Shown: positions 21,478-30,737, counted from the stretch's first letter. The stretch: DNA of 64,000 nucleotides from Nocardiopsis sp. CC223A (GCF_030766825.1 NZ_JASFDV010000002.1:110745-174744), one strand, 5' to 3'. Program-made: numbers and translations. The notes: a model not told the origin generated them from the sequence alone.

Positions 21478-22310
21478 CCGTCCTTCCGTGTCTTCCACCG
21501 GAACGTCAGCAGTACCAGAGCCGAGCCCACCGCACACCAGGCGCCCAGGGCGAGCGCCACCAGGTGCAGGTCCCACGCCCCGGAGGGTTCGAACGCGGCC
21601 ATCGCGTCCGGGTAGAAGGCGGCCCGCATGCCCTGCGCCATCCACAGCAGCGGGAACAGCGAGGCGACGGCCAGCACCCCGTCGGGCAGCACCGCCACCG
21701 GAACGAACACCCCGGAGGTGAACTGTAGGGCCAGGAACGGCACCACCACGATGGTGGACGCCGCCTGGGCGGTGCGGGCCAGTGAGCTGACCGCGATGCC
21801 CAGCAGGGAGCAGGCGACCGTACCCAGGACGAGTACCCAGGCCACGGTGGACCAGTCGGCGGCGTTGTCGGGCAGGGACGCGCCGAAGACCACGGCGGAC
21901 ACCCCGAGCAGCAGGACGGCCTGGCCCAGGGCGAGGAAGAACACCAGCAGGGTCTTGCCCAGGAAGTAGGCGGCGGGCGGCATCGGGGTGCCGCGCAGCC
22001 GCCGCAGCCCGCCCTGGTCGCGTTCGGTGGCGATCCCCGCGCCCAGGGTCTGGAAGCTGACCGACATCAGACCCATGGCGAACAGGCCGGGCAGGTAGTG
22101 GTCGACGGCGGGCATGCCGACGTCGAACAGTCCGTCGAGGACCGACGCGAACATCATCAGGATCAGTGCGGGCAGCGCGAACGTGAAGATCACGCTCTCC
22201 CACTCCCGGGTGAAGGACCGGATCTCCAGCCATCCCCGGGACAGCCCCACGCGGAGCGTGCCGGGCAGCCGGACGTCACCCGCGGGTGCGCCGCCAAGGG
22301 TGCCGCTCAT
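21474..22310 (-). CDS. ABC-2 type transporter permease
   Basis: A 278-residue protein with six predicted membrane helices and the ABC-2 signature around ATERDQGGLRRLRGTPMPP. It pairs with the ATPase upstream, whose stop it overlaps as ATGA, and it overlaps the kinase start at its own end. It forms the membrane channel of a two-gene exporter of the drug-resistance type. The substrate is unknown. Confidence 0.92.
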   Translation of the reverse strand: MSGTLGGAPAGDVRLPGTLRVGLSRGWLEIRSFTREWESVIFTFALPALILMMFASVLDGLFDVGMPAVDHYLPGLFAMGLMSVSFQTLGAGIATERDQGGLRRLRGTPMPPAAYFLGKTLLVFFLALGQAVLLLGVSAVVFGASLPDNAADWSTVAWVLVLGTVACSLLGIAVSSLARTAQAASTIVVVPFLALQFTSGVFVPVAVLPDGVLAVASLFPLLWMAQGMRAAFYPDAMAAFEPSGAWDLHLVALALGAWCAVGSALVLLTFRWKTRKDG

Positions 22311-23200
22311 GCCGGTGCCTCCGCCCGCTCGCCGCCGCTCCCGGCGTCCTCGGTCCCCCCGGTGTCCTCGATCAACCCCAGGTAGACCTCCTCCAGGGTG
22401 GGGCGGTGCACGCGCAGTTCGGGGATCTCCCCGGTGAAGCCCGCGGCCAGGTCGGCGACGACACGGGTGGGCTCGCCGGTGCGGACCTCGCGCCGCACCC
22501 CGTCCTGCGACCAGCTCACGGTGGCCTGCGCGGTGGCCCTTCCGCCCAGGGTGTCGGGGGCGCCCAGAGCGCGGACCCGTCCCCGGGCCAGGACGCACAC
22601 CCGGTCGGCGAGGGCCTCGGCCTCCTCCAGGTAGTGGGTGGTGAGGAGGATGGTGGTGCCCTGCTCGGCCAGGTTCCGGATCAGACCCCAGAAGTCCCGT
22701 CGCGCCTTCGGGTCGAAACCGGTGGTGGGCTCGTCGAGGAAGAGGAGTTCGGGTCCGCCGATGATGCCCAGGGCCACGTCCAGGCGGCGCCGCCGGCCAC
22801 CGGACAGGGACTCGGGCAGGGCACGGGCCTGCTCCGTCAGGCCGACCAGCTCCAGGATCGTGTCGACGCCGTGCGGGGCGGGGTAGTGTCCGGCGAAGTG
22901 CCGCAGCACCTCGCGCACCGGGACCTTGGGCAGCAGGGTCTCCTGCTGCCACACGATGCCGATCCGCGCCCGCCAGGCCCGGCCCGCGCCCTGGGGGTCG
23001 GCGCCGAGCACCCGGACGGTGCCGCCGTCGCGGCGGCGGAAGCCCTCCAGGATCTCGACGGTGGTGGACTTGCCCGCGCCGTTGGGGCCCAGGACCGAGA
23101 AGACCTCGCCGCGGGGGACCGACAGGTCCACCCCCGCGACGGCGGTGTGGTCGCCGTACTTCTTGAGGAGGCCCGCGGCCTCGATCACGGTCGTGCTCAT
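22307..23200 (-). CDS. ABC transporter ATPase (ABC-2 exporter)
   Basis: A 297-residue ATPase. Walker A GPNGAGKST, Q-loop WQQE, signature LSGGRRRRLDVAL and Walker B LLFLDEPTT are in order; the C-terminal part resembles the DrrA-type exporters. The ATG at 23200 follows a GGTGGT leader; the ORF can be extended upstream but without a ribosome-binding site. It opens the minus-strand run of ATPase, permease, kinase, regulator and DUF1707 protein, an exporter-plus-sensor module. Confidence 0.93.
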   Translation of the reverse strand: MSTTVIEAAGLLKKYGDHTAVAGVDLSVPRGEVFSVLGPNGAGKSTTVEILEGFRRRDGGTVRVLGADPQGAGRAWRARIGIVWQQETLLPKVPVREVLRHFAGHYPAPHGVDTILELVGLTEQARALPESLSGGRRRRLDVALGIIGGPELLFLDEPTTGFDPKARRDFWGLIRNLAEQGTTILLTTHYLEEAEALADRVCVLARGRVRALGAPDTLGGRATAQATVSWSQDGVRREVRTGEPTRVVADLAAGFTGEIPELRVHRPTLEEVYLGLIEDTGGTEDAGSGGERAEAPA

Positions 23201-23435
23201 ACCACCGAGCCTCGCGCGCGGCGGGCCCGGGCGGTATCGGGCGACCGGGCGGCCCGGTGTCATCCGGTCGGAGGACACGGTCCTCCGGGCGGCCACGCCG
23301 TCCCATGAGGGGTCGGGCCCCGGCCGACCGGTAGGGACACGGTCCGACCTCGGGGCCCGCGACGGCTCCGAACAGGGCGGTGCCCACCTGCCGGCGGCTG
23401 CTGCCGTGGTCTCTACCGGGCCCGGCAGGGGCCCG

Positions 23436-24113
23436 TCAGAACAGGCGCAGGACGTCCGGCTCGATGCCGCGCAGTTCGTCGTAGTCCAGGACCACGCAGG
23501 TGATGCCGCGGTCCTCGGCGAGCACCCGCGCCTGCGGTTTGATCTCCTGGGCGGCGAAGACGCCCTTCACCGGCGCCAGCACCGGATCGCGGTTGAGCAG
23601 CTCCAGGTAGCGGGTGAGCTGCTCGACGCCGTCGATGTCGCCGCGGCGCTTCAGCTCCACGGCCACCGTGCGGCTCTCCCCGTCCCGGCACAGGATGTCC
23701 ACCGGGCCGATCGCGGTCGGGTACTCGCGGCGGATGAGGGTGTAGCCCTCGCCGAGGGTGGTGATGTGCTCGGCCAGCAGCTCCTGGAGGTGGGCCTCCA
23801 CACCGTCCTTCTGGAGGCCGGGGTCCTTGCCGAGTTCGTGGGAGGAGTCGTGCAGGACCTCCTCCACGGTCAGGACCAGCTTCTCACCGGACTTGCCGTG
23901 GGTGACGGTCCACAGGTCGGGGCCGTCCTCGACGGTCTCCTCGCGCAGCTTGCACGGGGGGTTCATCCAGTTGAGGGGCTTGAAGGCCCGGTCATCGGCA
24001 TGGATGGACACACTCCCGTCGGCCTTGATGAGGATGAGCCGCGGGGCCATGGGCAGGTGGGCGGTGAGCCGGCCGACGTAGTCGACGCTGCACCGGGCGA
24101 TGACGAGACGCAC
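23436..24113 (-). CDS. nucS: Mismatch-specific endonuclease NucS/EndoMS
   Basis: NucS replaces MutSL for mismatch repair in actinobacteria and archaea by making double-strand breaks at mismatched bases, guided by the beta clamp. This 225-residue protein begins [16 protein letters not shown], the conserved NucS N-terminus. The PD-(D/E)XK nuclease site is D139, E153 and K155 (VDIL and VELKRR). The C-terminus VLRLF is conserved and may be the clamp-binding tail. The nearby atp operon and cobalamin adenosyltransferase match its location in mycobacteria. Confidence 0.96.
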   Translation of the reverse strand: MRLVIARCSVDYVGRLTAHLPMAPRLILIKADGSVSIHADDRAFKPLNWMNPPCKLREETVEDGPDLWTVTHGKSGEKLVLTVEEVLHDSSHELGKDPGLQKDGVEAHLQELLAEHITTLGEGYTLIRREYPTAIGPVDILCRDGESRTVAVELKRRGDIDGVEQLTRYLELLNRDPVLAPVKGVFAAQEIKPQARVLAEDRGITCVVLDYDELRGIEPDVLRLF

Positions 24114-24468
24114 GAAACGTCACGTTACCGTCTCCGCGGCGTGCCCGGTGCGCGAACGCGGGAAGCCGGCGGGCGACCCGCCGGGACAGGTGGGGGCACC
24201 GTCCGGGCAAGGACTTTGTGGCCTCCGCGCCCCGTGACCGGAACGGGGCCGGGCGCCTAACCTCTCCAGAGAACGCGCGGTGCGGGCCGGGGCCGGCCCG
24301 CCAGGACGGACCGCGCGGGGACACCGGCCCGGCCGGAAGGGGGAAGGGCCGCCGCCGAGGTGAGGGCGGCGGCCCCGCCGGGCATGTCCCGACATCGTGT
24401 TACTCGTGAGTACGGGCAAGGGGGTCCCGGGGACGTCCGGGGTCCGCGGGCCGTCTAGGCTTGGCCTC
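24114..24468. other. Divergent intergenic region with hairpin and palindrome
   Basis: No gene in these 355 bases between nucS and the dehydrogenase gene. An 11-bp stem hairpin with an 8-base loop sits at 24346-24375. A palindrome TACTC-GT-GAGTA lies at 24401-24412, about 57 nt before the dehydrogenase ATG, and could be an operator. I cannot name a regulator. Confidence 0.4.
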
Positions 24469-25680
24469 ATGGTGCAGGAATTCAAGAAGGTCGGTGTCGT
24501 CGGACTCGGCACGATGGGCGCGGGCATCGCCGAGGTGTTCGCCCGGGCCGGTTTCAACGTCATCGGGGTCGAGATCGACCAGGCCGCCCTCGACCGCGGC
24601 CGCGGCCACCTGGACAGGTCCCTCGGGCGCGCCGTCGCCAAGGGCAAGCTCACCGAGGAGGAGCGCTCCGCGATCGAGCAGCGCCTGACGTTCACCACGT
24701 CCCGCGAGGACCTGGCGGACGCGGACCTGGTCGTGGAGGCCGTCCCCGAACGGATGGACCTCAAGCGCGACGTCTTCGGCGACCTGGACCGGATCTGCAA
24801 GAGCGAGACGATCCTGGCGACCAACACCTCCTCGCTGTCGGTCACCGAGATCGCCGCCCTGACCGGGCGCCCGGAGAAGGTCGTCGGGCTGCACTTCTTC
24901 AACCCGGCCCCCGTCATGAAGCTGGCCGAGGTCATCACCACGGTCTCCACCTCCGCCGAGACCGCCGACGTCGTCACCGAGGTCGCCAAGCGCATCGGCA
25001 AGACCCCCATCACGGTCGGCGACCGCGCCGGGTTCGTCGCCAACGCGCTGCTGGTGCCCTACATCAACGACGCCGTCCGCCTCTACGAGCGCGGGATCGC
25101 CACCCGCGAGGAGATCGACGAGTCGGTCAAGAAGGCCGCCGGACTCCCCATGGGCCCGCTGGCCCTGGCCGACCTGGTCGGCATCGACGTCTGCCTGGCC
25201 GTCATGGACGTGCTGTGGGACGAGTACCGCGACCCGCGCTACGCCGCCACTCCGCTGCTGCGCCGCATGGTGGCCGCCGGCCACTACGGCCGCAAGGCGG
25301 GCAGGGGCTTCTACGCGGGCCGCGACGAGGCCCCCGAGCCGCTGCCCACCGGCCGCTACGCCGAGATGATCCGCGAGGAGGAGACCCTCGACCTGGGTGA
25401 GCTCCTCATCGCGCCGCAGATCGACGACGCCCTGCGGATGATCGGCGACGGTTACGCCACCGCCGAGGACGTCGACACCGCGATGCGCTTCGGCTGCGGC
25501 TACCCCAAGGGCCCGACCGAGCTGCTCGCCGAGCGCGGCGCCGAGTCCGTGGTCACCACCCTGGTCGCCATGGGCGAGTACGGGCTGACCACCATCGCCG
25601 TGCCCGCGCCGCTGCTCATGGACCGGCTGCCCGACACCCCGGAGGAGGAGGGCCACGGCGGCTGCGCCTGCCACGCCTGA
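24469..25680 (+). CDS. 3-hydroxyacyl-CoA (3-hydroxybutyryl-CoA) dehydrogenase
   Basis: A 403-residue NAD-dependent dehydrogenase. The N-terminal Rossmann fold has GLGTMGAGIAEV; the active-site region includes HFFNPAPVM. Two C-terminal domains follow instead of one, so the protein is longer than the 280-residue single-domain enzymes and is of the actinobacterial double-C-domain type. It ends GGCACHA, an odd cysteine/histidine tail. The role is beta-oxidation or butyryl-CoA metabolism, in keeping with the nearby thiolase and mutase genes. ATG 24469 is chosen as the start. Confidence 0.93.
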   Translation: MVQEFKKVGVVGLGTMGAGIAEVFARAGFNVIGVEIDQAALDRGRGHLDRSLGRAVAKGKLTEEERSAIEQRLTFTTSREDLADADLVVEAVPERMDLKRDVFGDLDRICKSETILATNTSSLSVTEIAALTGRPEKVVGLHFFNPAPVMKLAEVITTVSTSAETADVVTEVAKRIGKTPITVGDRAGFVANALLVPYINDAVRLYERGIATREEIDESVKKAAGLPMGPLALADLVGIDVCLAVMDVLWDEYRDPRYAATPLLRRMVAAGHYGRKAGRGFYAGRDEAPEPLPTGRYAEMIREEETLDLGELLIAPQIDDALRMIGDGYATAEDVDTAMRFGCGYPKGPTELLAERGAESVVTTLVAMGEYGLTTIAVPAPLLMDRLPDTPEEEGHGGCACHA

Positions 25681-25762
25681 CGCTCCCCGAAGACCCCTGG
25701 TGGCCGTCGCCGCAGTAGACCTGTGACGACGGCCACCGCCGTTCTTCTCCTACCCTGGATGC

Positions 25763-26092
25763 GTGAGCCCGCGTCGCAACTCCTCCCGCCGTCAGTCCTC
25801 GCGCGGCGGCCGCACCCCCGGCGGCCCCCCGGACGAGGACGCCCTCATGCTGCGGATCACCGGCGGCCAGCGCCGGGAGACCGGCCCCGACGGCGAGTGG
25901 GTGACGCGCCGTATCCCCGGCTCCGCCGCGGTGAAGGCCTACCGCTGCCCCGGCTGCGCCCAGGAGATCCCCGCCGGTATGCCCCACGTCGTCGCCTGGC
26001 GCCCCTACGGCGACGGCGAGGACCGGCGGCACTGGCACTCCTCCTGCTGGGAGCGGCGCTCCCGGCGGGCTCCCCGCGCCCCCCGTCACTGA
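25763..26092 (+). CDS. Conserved small Cys/His protein, unknown function
   Basis: A 109-residue basic protein from a GTG start. The central part has a zinc-ribbon-like pattern: CPGC at about residue 63, then HVV, HWHSSC. The first 28 and last 15 residues are Arg/Ser/Pro-rich and probably disordered. Comparable short ATP/GTP-binding-annotated proteins occur between the same two neighbours in Streptomyces, but I know no function. The metal site is an inference from residue spacing. Confidence 0.7.
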   Translation: MSPRRNSSRRQSSRGGRTPGGPPDEDALMLRITGGQRRETGPDGEWVTRRIPGSAAVKAYRCPGCAQEIPAGMPHVVAWRPYGDGEDRRHWHSSCWERRSRRAPRAPRH

Positions 26093-26125
26093 GCCCCGCC
26101 CCGCCGAGAACCGGACCGAGGAGCC

Positions 26126-26866
26126 ATGGAGATCCGAGCCACCACGGTGCTGCCCGCCGTGCGACGTCCCATCACCCTGCACACCGCCGACGGCCTGGAG
26201 CTGGTCGGCGAACTGGCCCTGCCCGAGGGCGGCGACCCGGTCGCGACCCTGGTGTGCCTGCACCCGCTGCCCACCGCCGAGGGCATGATGGACAGCCACG
26301 TCCTGCGCAAGGCGTCGTTCCGGCTGCCCGCGCTGGCGAACATCGCGGTGCTGCGCTTCAACACGCGCGGCACCACCTCCCGCCACGGCACCAGCCAGGG
26401 CGAGTTCGGCGAGGGCGAGACCGAGCGGCACGACGTGCTGGCCGCCATCGAGTTCACCGAGTTCGAGGGGCTGCCGAACCCGTGGCTGCTGGGCTGGTCG
26501 TTCGGCACCGAGCTGGCCCTGAAGTGGGGCGCCGACCCACAGGTCGCGGGCGCGCTGCTGCTGTCGCCGCCGCTGCACCGGGCCACCGAGGCGGACCTGG
26601 AGAACTGGGCCGCCACCGGTAAGCCCGTGGTCGCCCTCGTGCCCGAACACGACGACTACCTGCGCCCGGAGCAGGCCCGGGAGCGGTTCAAGCCGCTCAC
26701 CCAGGCCGAGATCATCGGCATCGACGGCGCCAAGCACCTGTGGGTGGGCGAACCGTACGTGCGCCGGGTCCTGGACGAGATCGTCCGGCGGGTCGCCCCC
26801 GCCGCGTACCCGCTGCCCACCGAGTGGGACGGCCCCTACGAGAAGGACGTCCAGCAGCCGGGCTGA
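26126..26866 (+). CDS. Alpha/beta hydrolase
   Basis: A 246-residue serine-hydrolase fold protein. The nucleophile elbow is GWSFG with S125; the acid is likely the Asp in PEHDDY and the base the His in DGAKHLW. The oxyanion segment CLHPLP is at 45-50. The C-terminal 25 residues extend past the fold. This resembles the short dienelactone/OsmC-associated hydrolases conserved beside the small Cys/His gene. Substrate unknown. Confidence 0.85.
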   Translation: MEIRATTVLPAVRRPITLHTADGLELVGELALPEGGDPVATLVCLHPLPTAEGMMDSHVLRKASFRLPALANIAVLRFNTRGTTSRHGTSQGEFGEGETERHDVLAAIEFTEFEGLPNPWLLGWSFGTELALKWGADPQVAGALLLSPPLHRATEADLENWAATGKPVVALVPEHDDYLRPEQARERFKPLTQAEIIGIDGAKHLWVGEPYVRRVLDEIVRRVAPAAYPLPTEWDGPYEKDVQQPG

Positions 26867-26877
26867 CCCCCGCGCGC

Positions 26878-26918
26878 ACGAGGGCCCGTCCCCCCGAAGG
26901 CGGGGGACGGGCCCTCGT
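26878..26918. terminator. Bidirectional hairpin terminator
   Basis: A perfect 17-bp stem (ACGAGGGCCCGTCCCCC and complement) with a seven-base loop lies between the convergent hydrolase and coiled-coil genes. It sits 12 nt after the hydrolase stop. Confidence 0.85.
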
Positions 26919-26951
26919 CAGGTCACCCGCGGCACGAGGACCGCGGATCGA

Positions 26952-28247
26952 CTACTCCTGCCACCAGTCCTCGTCGTCGGCGCCCTTGCCGGAACGGGCC
27001 GGCTGCTTGGGCTCCTCGGCGGCCGGTGCGCCCTCGGCGATGGCCGGCGCGGGGGCCGGGGCCGCGACGGGCGCGGGGGCCGGGGCGGCGGGGGCGGCCG
27101 GCGCGGCACCGCCACCGAGCAGCTGGCGCAGCTGCTGCAGGTGCGACTGGATGCTGTCGCGCTGGCGGTTGAGCTCGTCGACCTCCTTCTTGGCGGCCGT
27201 CGTGGCGCGGTCGGCCTCGGCCTTGGCGTCGTTGACCATGTGCTCGGCCTTGGACTTGGCCTCCGCCTCGATCTGCGCGGCGTTCTTCTTGGCGTTGCCG
27301 ACCAGCTGCTTGGCGTGGTTCTCCGCGTCGCGGCGGGTCTGCTCGGCCTGCTGGCTGGCCTGCTTGGCGTGGTGGTCGGCGCTGGCGGCGCGCTCCTCCG
27401 CCTCGGCGACCATCTTCTGGGTGGCGGCCTGCGCGGCGGCCAGGCGCTCGGCGTCCTGGCGCTCGGCCTCGGCGCGCCGGTCGGCCAGCTGCAACTCGAA
27501 CTGGTCCTCCAGCTCGGTGCGGCGGGCCTCGGACTCGGCGTAGGCGCGCTCGGCGTTCTTGCGCAGCTCCTCGGCCTGGCTCTTGGCGGCCTGGATCGTC
27601 TCGTCGCGCTCGCGCTTGGCCGCGGCGCGGGCCTGGGCGCACTCACGCTCGGTGGTGGTGCGCAGCTTGGCGATCTCGCCCTCGAAGGTCGCCCGCTTCT
27701 CGGCGATCTCGTGGTCGACCGCGGCCCGCTTCTTCTGGACCTCGCGCTCGGTGGTGGAGGACAGCTCGTCGGCCCGGCGGCGGGCGCTGGTGGAGATCTC
27801 CTCGGCCTCGGCCTCGGCGCTCTGGCGCATCTCGTCGGCCTCGCGCTGGGCGAGGGTGCGCACCTCGGTGGCCTCGGACTCGGCGGCGGCCCGCATCTCG
27901 GCGGCCTCGATCTTGGCGGCCGAGCGGATGTCGTTGGCGTCGATCTGGGCGCTCTGGACCAGCTCTGAGGCCTGCTCCTCGGCCAGGCGCAGCAGCTGCT
28001 CGATCCGCGAGCCCAGACCGGCGTAGGTGGGGCGCTCGCGCTCCTGGAGCTGGCGGTTCTTCGCGTTGAGCTCGGCCTTGTACTTCTCGGCCTGCTTGCC
28101 GGCCGCCTTGACCTCGTTGCGCAGGCCCTCCAGGTAGTCCGACACCTGGGTACGGTCGTAGCCGCGCAACACCACGTCGAATTCGGGCGGGGTGTTGTCC
28201 TCGTCGAAGATGTTGTTGAGTTGGGTGTCGATGTTGTTTGACGGCAT
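26952..28247 (-). CDS. FilP/Scy-type coiled-coil cytoskeletal protein with DivIVA-like N-terminus
   Basis: A 431-residue protein. An N-terminal DivIVA-like segment (FDVVLRGYDRTQVSDYLEGL, about 24-43) is followed by an almost continuous coiled coil to about residue 365, very rich in Ala, Glu, Arg and Gln, and a Pro/Ala linker ending in an acidic DDEDWWQE. In Streptomyces the genes at this location are filP and scy, which organise hyphal tips together with DivIVA. This protein combines a DivIVA/Scy-like head with a FilP-sized rod. It is often annotated as a cellulose-binding protein, a label I would not use. A polar growth role is the best inference. Confidence 0.85.
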   Translation of the reverse strand: MPSNNIDTQLNNIFDEDNTPPEFDVVLRGYDRTQVSDYLEGLRNEVKAAGKQAEKYKAELNAKNRQLQERERPTYAGLGSRIEQLLRLAEEQASELVQSAQIDANDIRSAAKIEAAEMRAAAESEATEVRTLAQREADEMRQSAEAEAEEISTSARRRADELSSTTEREVQKKRAAVDHEIAEKRATFEGEIAKLRTTTERECAQARAAAKRERDETIQAAKSQAEELRKNAERAYAESEARRTELEDQFELQLADRRAEAERQDAERLAAAQAATQKMVAEAEERAASADHHAKQASQQAEQTRRDAENHAKQLVGNAKKNAAQIEAEAKSKAEHMVNDAKAEADRATTAAKKEVDELNRQRDSIQSHLQQLRQLLGGGAAPAAPAAPAPAPVAAPAPAPAIAEGAPAAEEPKQPARSGKGADDEDWWQE

Positions 28248-28690
28248 GTGGCGGAATCCTGAACGGGTGCGAGACGGCTATTTGTGAACGGCCGGGGACC
28301 GCATTGGTGGGCGGTGGTCGGGACCCCGGGGACGGGCTTGCTCTCCGGTCCGATCCGCGGACGCGGGTGTGACCGACGCGGCGGGTCGCGACCGGTTCCT
28401 CGACCATCGCCGACGCCGTCGGTGCGTTCCGTGCGTACCGGCCCGCCGCGGCGCGAGGGTTGGGTGGCGCGGCCGACCCGGTCCACCGGATCACAGGACG
28501 TGGACCTGACGACCGGAGATTCACATCCGGTGGCCAACCGACTTTATCAAGCGGGGAACCCCTGGGAAGAGGGTTTCGGGTAACTTCCGGTGGGGTTTGC
28601 GGTGGCTTCCGCGACCGGCGCACAAGATGTGATGTGTCCGGAACGCCCCCGTGACGTCGGAGGGCGGCGGGACCCCCGGGGACCGCGGTG
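28248..28690. other. Intergenic region upstream of the coiled-coil gene (no gene seen)
   Basis: These 443 bases between the coiled-coil gene start and the end of the epimerase gene hold no credible ORF. The only AT-richer spot, ACTTTATCAA at 28541-28550 (TTGATAAAGT on the minus strand), may be part of the promoter of the coiled-coil gene, which would then have a leader of about 290 nt. I see no long hairpin. Confidence 0.35.
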
Positions 28691-29149
28691 TCAGTGGGTG
28701 CTCTGTACCAGTTCGGTGAGCACGCCCCCGCAGTCCTTCGGGTGCAGGAACACGATCTGCGACCCGGCGGTGCCCCGCCGCGGCGCGGCGTCCAGGACGC
28801 GCACGCCCCTGCCGCCGACCTCCGCCGCCGCGGCGGCCACGTCCCCGGTGCCGAACGCGATGTGATGCACGCCCTCCCCGTTGCGTGCGAGGAACTTCGC
28901 CACCGGGGAGTCCGGCCGGGTCGGTTCCAGCAGTTGCAGATACGTGGCACCGCCGTCGTCCGTGCCGTTGATCCGGAGCATCGCCTCGCGCACCCCCTGT
29001 TCCTCGTTGACCTCCTCGTGCTCCACCTCGAACCCGTAGGTGGACCGGTAGAACTCGATCGCGGCGTCCAGGTCGCGGCAGGCTATGCCGACGTGGTCCA
29101 GACGGGTGAGACCGGAGAAGGGGACGGCGCGATCAGGGACGTTGCTCAA
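28691..29149 (-). CDS. mce: Methylmalonyl-CoA epimerase
   Basis: Interconverts (S)- and (R)-methylmalonyl-CoA, linking propionyl-CoA carboxylase to the B12-dependent mutase. The 152-residue vicinal-oxygen-chelate fold has the metal ligands H in RLDHVGI, the His of GVHHIAF and the Glu of LTELVQ. The start is TTG 29149 (LSNVPDRAV), since AGAGG lies seven bases upstream; longer in-frame starts lack a signal. The thiolase and MeaB genes run divergently next to it, the same block as in Streptomyces. Confidence 0.95.
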   Translation of the reverse strand: MSNVPDRAVPFSGLTRLDHVGIACRDLDAAIEFYRSTYGFEVEHEEVNEEQGVREAMLRINGTDDGGATYLQLLEPTRPDSPVAKFLARNGEGVHHIAFGTGDVAAAAAEVGGRGVRVLDAAPRRGTAGSQIVFLHPKDCGGVLTELVQSTH

Positions 29150-29235
29150 CGTGTGAACCTCTCGATGGCGGCCAACGGCTGTGTGGGTATCGTTGCAGAC
29201 CAGGTGCGTCACCGATCACTTGGAGGCCAGTTACC

Positions 29236-30423
29236 ATGCCCGGTTCCGTCATCGTCGGTGGGGCTCGTACCCCCACCGGACGACTCCTCGGCTCCCTCGC
29301 CGGGTTCTCCGCCGTCGACCTGGGCGGCTTCGCGATCAAGGGCGCGCTCGACAGCGCCGGGATCAACGGCGACCAGGTCGAGTACGTGGTCATGGGCCAG
29401 GTGCTCCAGGCCGGCGTCGGCCAGATCCCCTCCCGACAGGCCGCGGTCAAGGCCGGGATCCCCATGAACGTCCCGTCGGTCACCGTCAACAAGGTGTGCC
29501 TGTCGGGCCTGGACGCCATCGCCCTGGCCGACCAGCTCATCGGCGCGGGCGAGTTCGACATCGTGGTCGCGGGCGGCATGGAGTCCATGACCAACGCCCC
29601 GCACCTGCTGCCCAAGTCCCGGCACGGGTACAAGTACGGCTCCATCGAGGTCCTGGACGCCACCGCGCACGACGGCCTCACCGACGCCTTCGAGGGCGAC
29701 TCCATGGGCGCCTCCACCGAGCGGCACAACGGCAAGCTCGGCATCGGCCGCGAGGAGCAGGACGAGTTCGCCGCCCGGTCGCACCAGCGCGCCGCCGCGG
29801 CCGCCGAGAAGGGCCTCTTCGACGCGGAGATCGTCCCGGTCCAGATCCCGCAGCGCAAGGGCGACCCGGTCGTGTTCTCGCACGACGAGGGCGTCCGCCC
29901 CGGCACCACCACCGAGAGCCTGGGCAGGCTGCGCCCGGCCTTCGACCGCGACGGCACCATCACCGCCGGGTCCTCCTCGCAGATCTCCGACGGCGCCGCC
30001 GCCGTCGTGGTGATGAGCCGGGCCAAGGCCGAGGAGCTGGGCCTGCCGGTCCTCGCCGAGATCGGCGCGCACGGCAACGTCGCGGGCCCGGACAACTCCC
30101 TGCACTCCCAGCCCTCCAACGCGATCCGGCACGCGCTGGGCAAGGCGGGCAGGGAGGTCGCCGACCTCGACCTCATCGAGATCAACGAGGCCTTCGCCGC
30201 GGTCGGCATCCAGTCCATGAAGGACCTGGGCGTGTCCGCCGACATCGTCAACGTCAACGGCGGCGCCATCGCCCTGGGCCACCCGATCGGTGCCTCCGGC
30301 GCCCGGATCGCCCTGCACCTGGTCCACGAGCTGCGCCGCCGCGGCGGCGGGCTGGGCGCGGCCGCGCTGTGCGGCGGCGGCGGCCAGGGCGACGCGCTGC
30401 TGTTCTCGGTGCCCGCCGAATAG
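29236..30423 (+). CDS. Acetyl-CoA C-acetyltransferase (thiolase II)
   Basis: A 395-residue biosynthetic/degradative thiolase. The acyl-accepting cysteine is C88 (VNKVCLSG); the His/Cys catalytic pair lies in [16 protein letters not shown] and [12 protein letters not shown]. The structural segment EINEAFAAV is complete. It condenses or cleaves acetoacetyl-CoA and, with the dehydrogenase at 24469, fits butyrate/acyl-CoA metabolism or supply of ethylmalonyl/butyryl-CoA units. It is divergent from the epimerase gene and precedes meaB. Confidence 0.95.
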   Translation: MPGSVIVGGARTPTGRLLGSLAGFSAVDLGGFAIKGALDSAGINGDQVEYVVMGQVLQAGVGQIPSRQAAVKAGIPMNVPSVTVNKVCLSGLDAIALADQLIGAGEFDIVVAGGMESMTNAPHLLPKSRHGYKYGSIEVLDATAHDGLTDAFEGDSMGASTERHNGKLGIGREEQDEFAARSHQRAAAAAEKGLFDAEIVPVQIPQRKGDPVVFSHDEGVRPGTTTESLGRLRPAFDRDGTITAGSSSQISDGAAAVVVMSRAKAEELGLPVLAEIGAHGNVAGPDNSLHSQPSNAIRHALGKAGREVADLDLIEINEAFAAVGIQSMKDLGVSADIVNVNGGAIALGHPIGASGARIALHLVHELRRRGGGLGAAALCGGGGQGDALLFSVPAE

Positions 30424-30439
30424 GGCGCGACCCGCCGCC

Positions 30440-30480
30440 GGGAGGGCGCGCACCGGGAGACTCCCGCGCCGTGCCCTCCC
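30440..30480 (+). terminator. Hairpin after the thiolase gene
   Basis: Arms GGGAGGGC and GCCCTCCC flank an inner GGGAG-ACT-CCC stem, 16 nt after the thiolase stop. The structure is interrupted but stable; a terminator is likely. Confidence 0.5.
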
Positions 30481-30737
30481 CGGGCCCTGGCCTCCCCGCC
30501 CGTCGCCCGCCACCGCCCTCGACGGGCGGCCCGGCGGCGGACGGTCCCTCCCGGCCCGTGGGCGCTCGCGCGTCGGTCCCGGCGGCCCGGGGCTCCTCGC
30601 AGAAAATAGTCATTCCCCACCGTGTCCCCGGGGCCGACCGGCCCCGCACGGAGTCACGACGCACCTGGAGCGGCGGGGCGGCGGTCACGAGCCGCCGCCC
30701 CGCCGCCGCGCAGCCGGCTGCGCATGGAAGGAGCCGC
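30481..30737 (+). other. Leader region of meaB with a strong hairpin
   Basis: No gene here. A perfect 15-bp stem of GCGGCGGGGCGGCGG and its complement, with a seven-base loop, lies at 30670-30706, ending 31 nt before the meaB start. An AT-rich spot AGAAAATAGTCATT (about 30600-30613) could be promoter sequence. I looked for a cobalamin riboswitch and saw no B12 box. Confidence 0.4.

Noticed and set aside
24380..24391. Third copy of the element A/B end (GGGCATGTCCCG)
   Set aside because: Only about 11 bases match and no inverted partner lies nearby.
26952..28247. Cellulose-binding protein as the function of the coiled-coil gene
   Set aside because: It is a historical label; there is no secretion signal and no carbohydrate-binding domain.
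30424..30737. Cobalamin riboswitch before meaB
   Set aside because: No B12 box or the conserved core was found here, nor upstream of the mutase or the adenosyltransferase genes.
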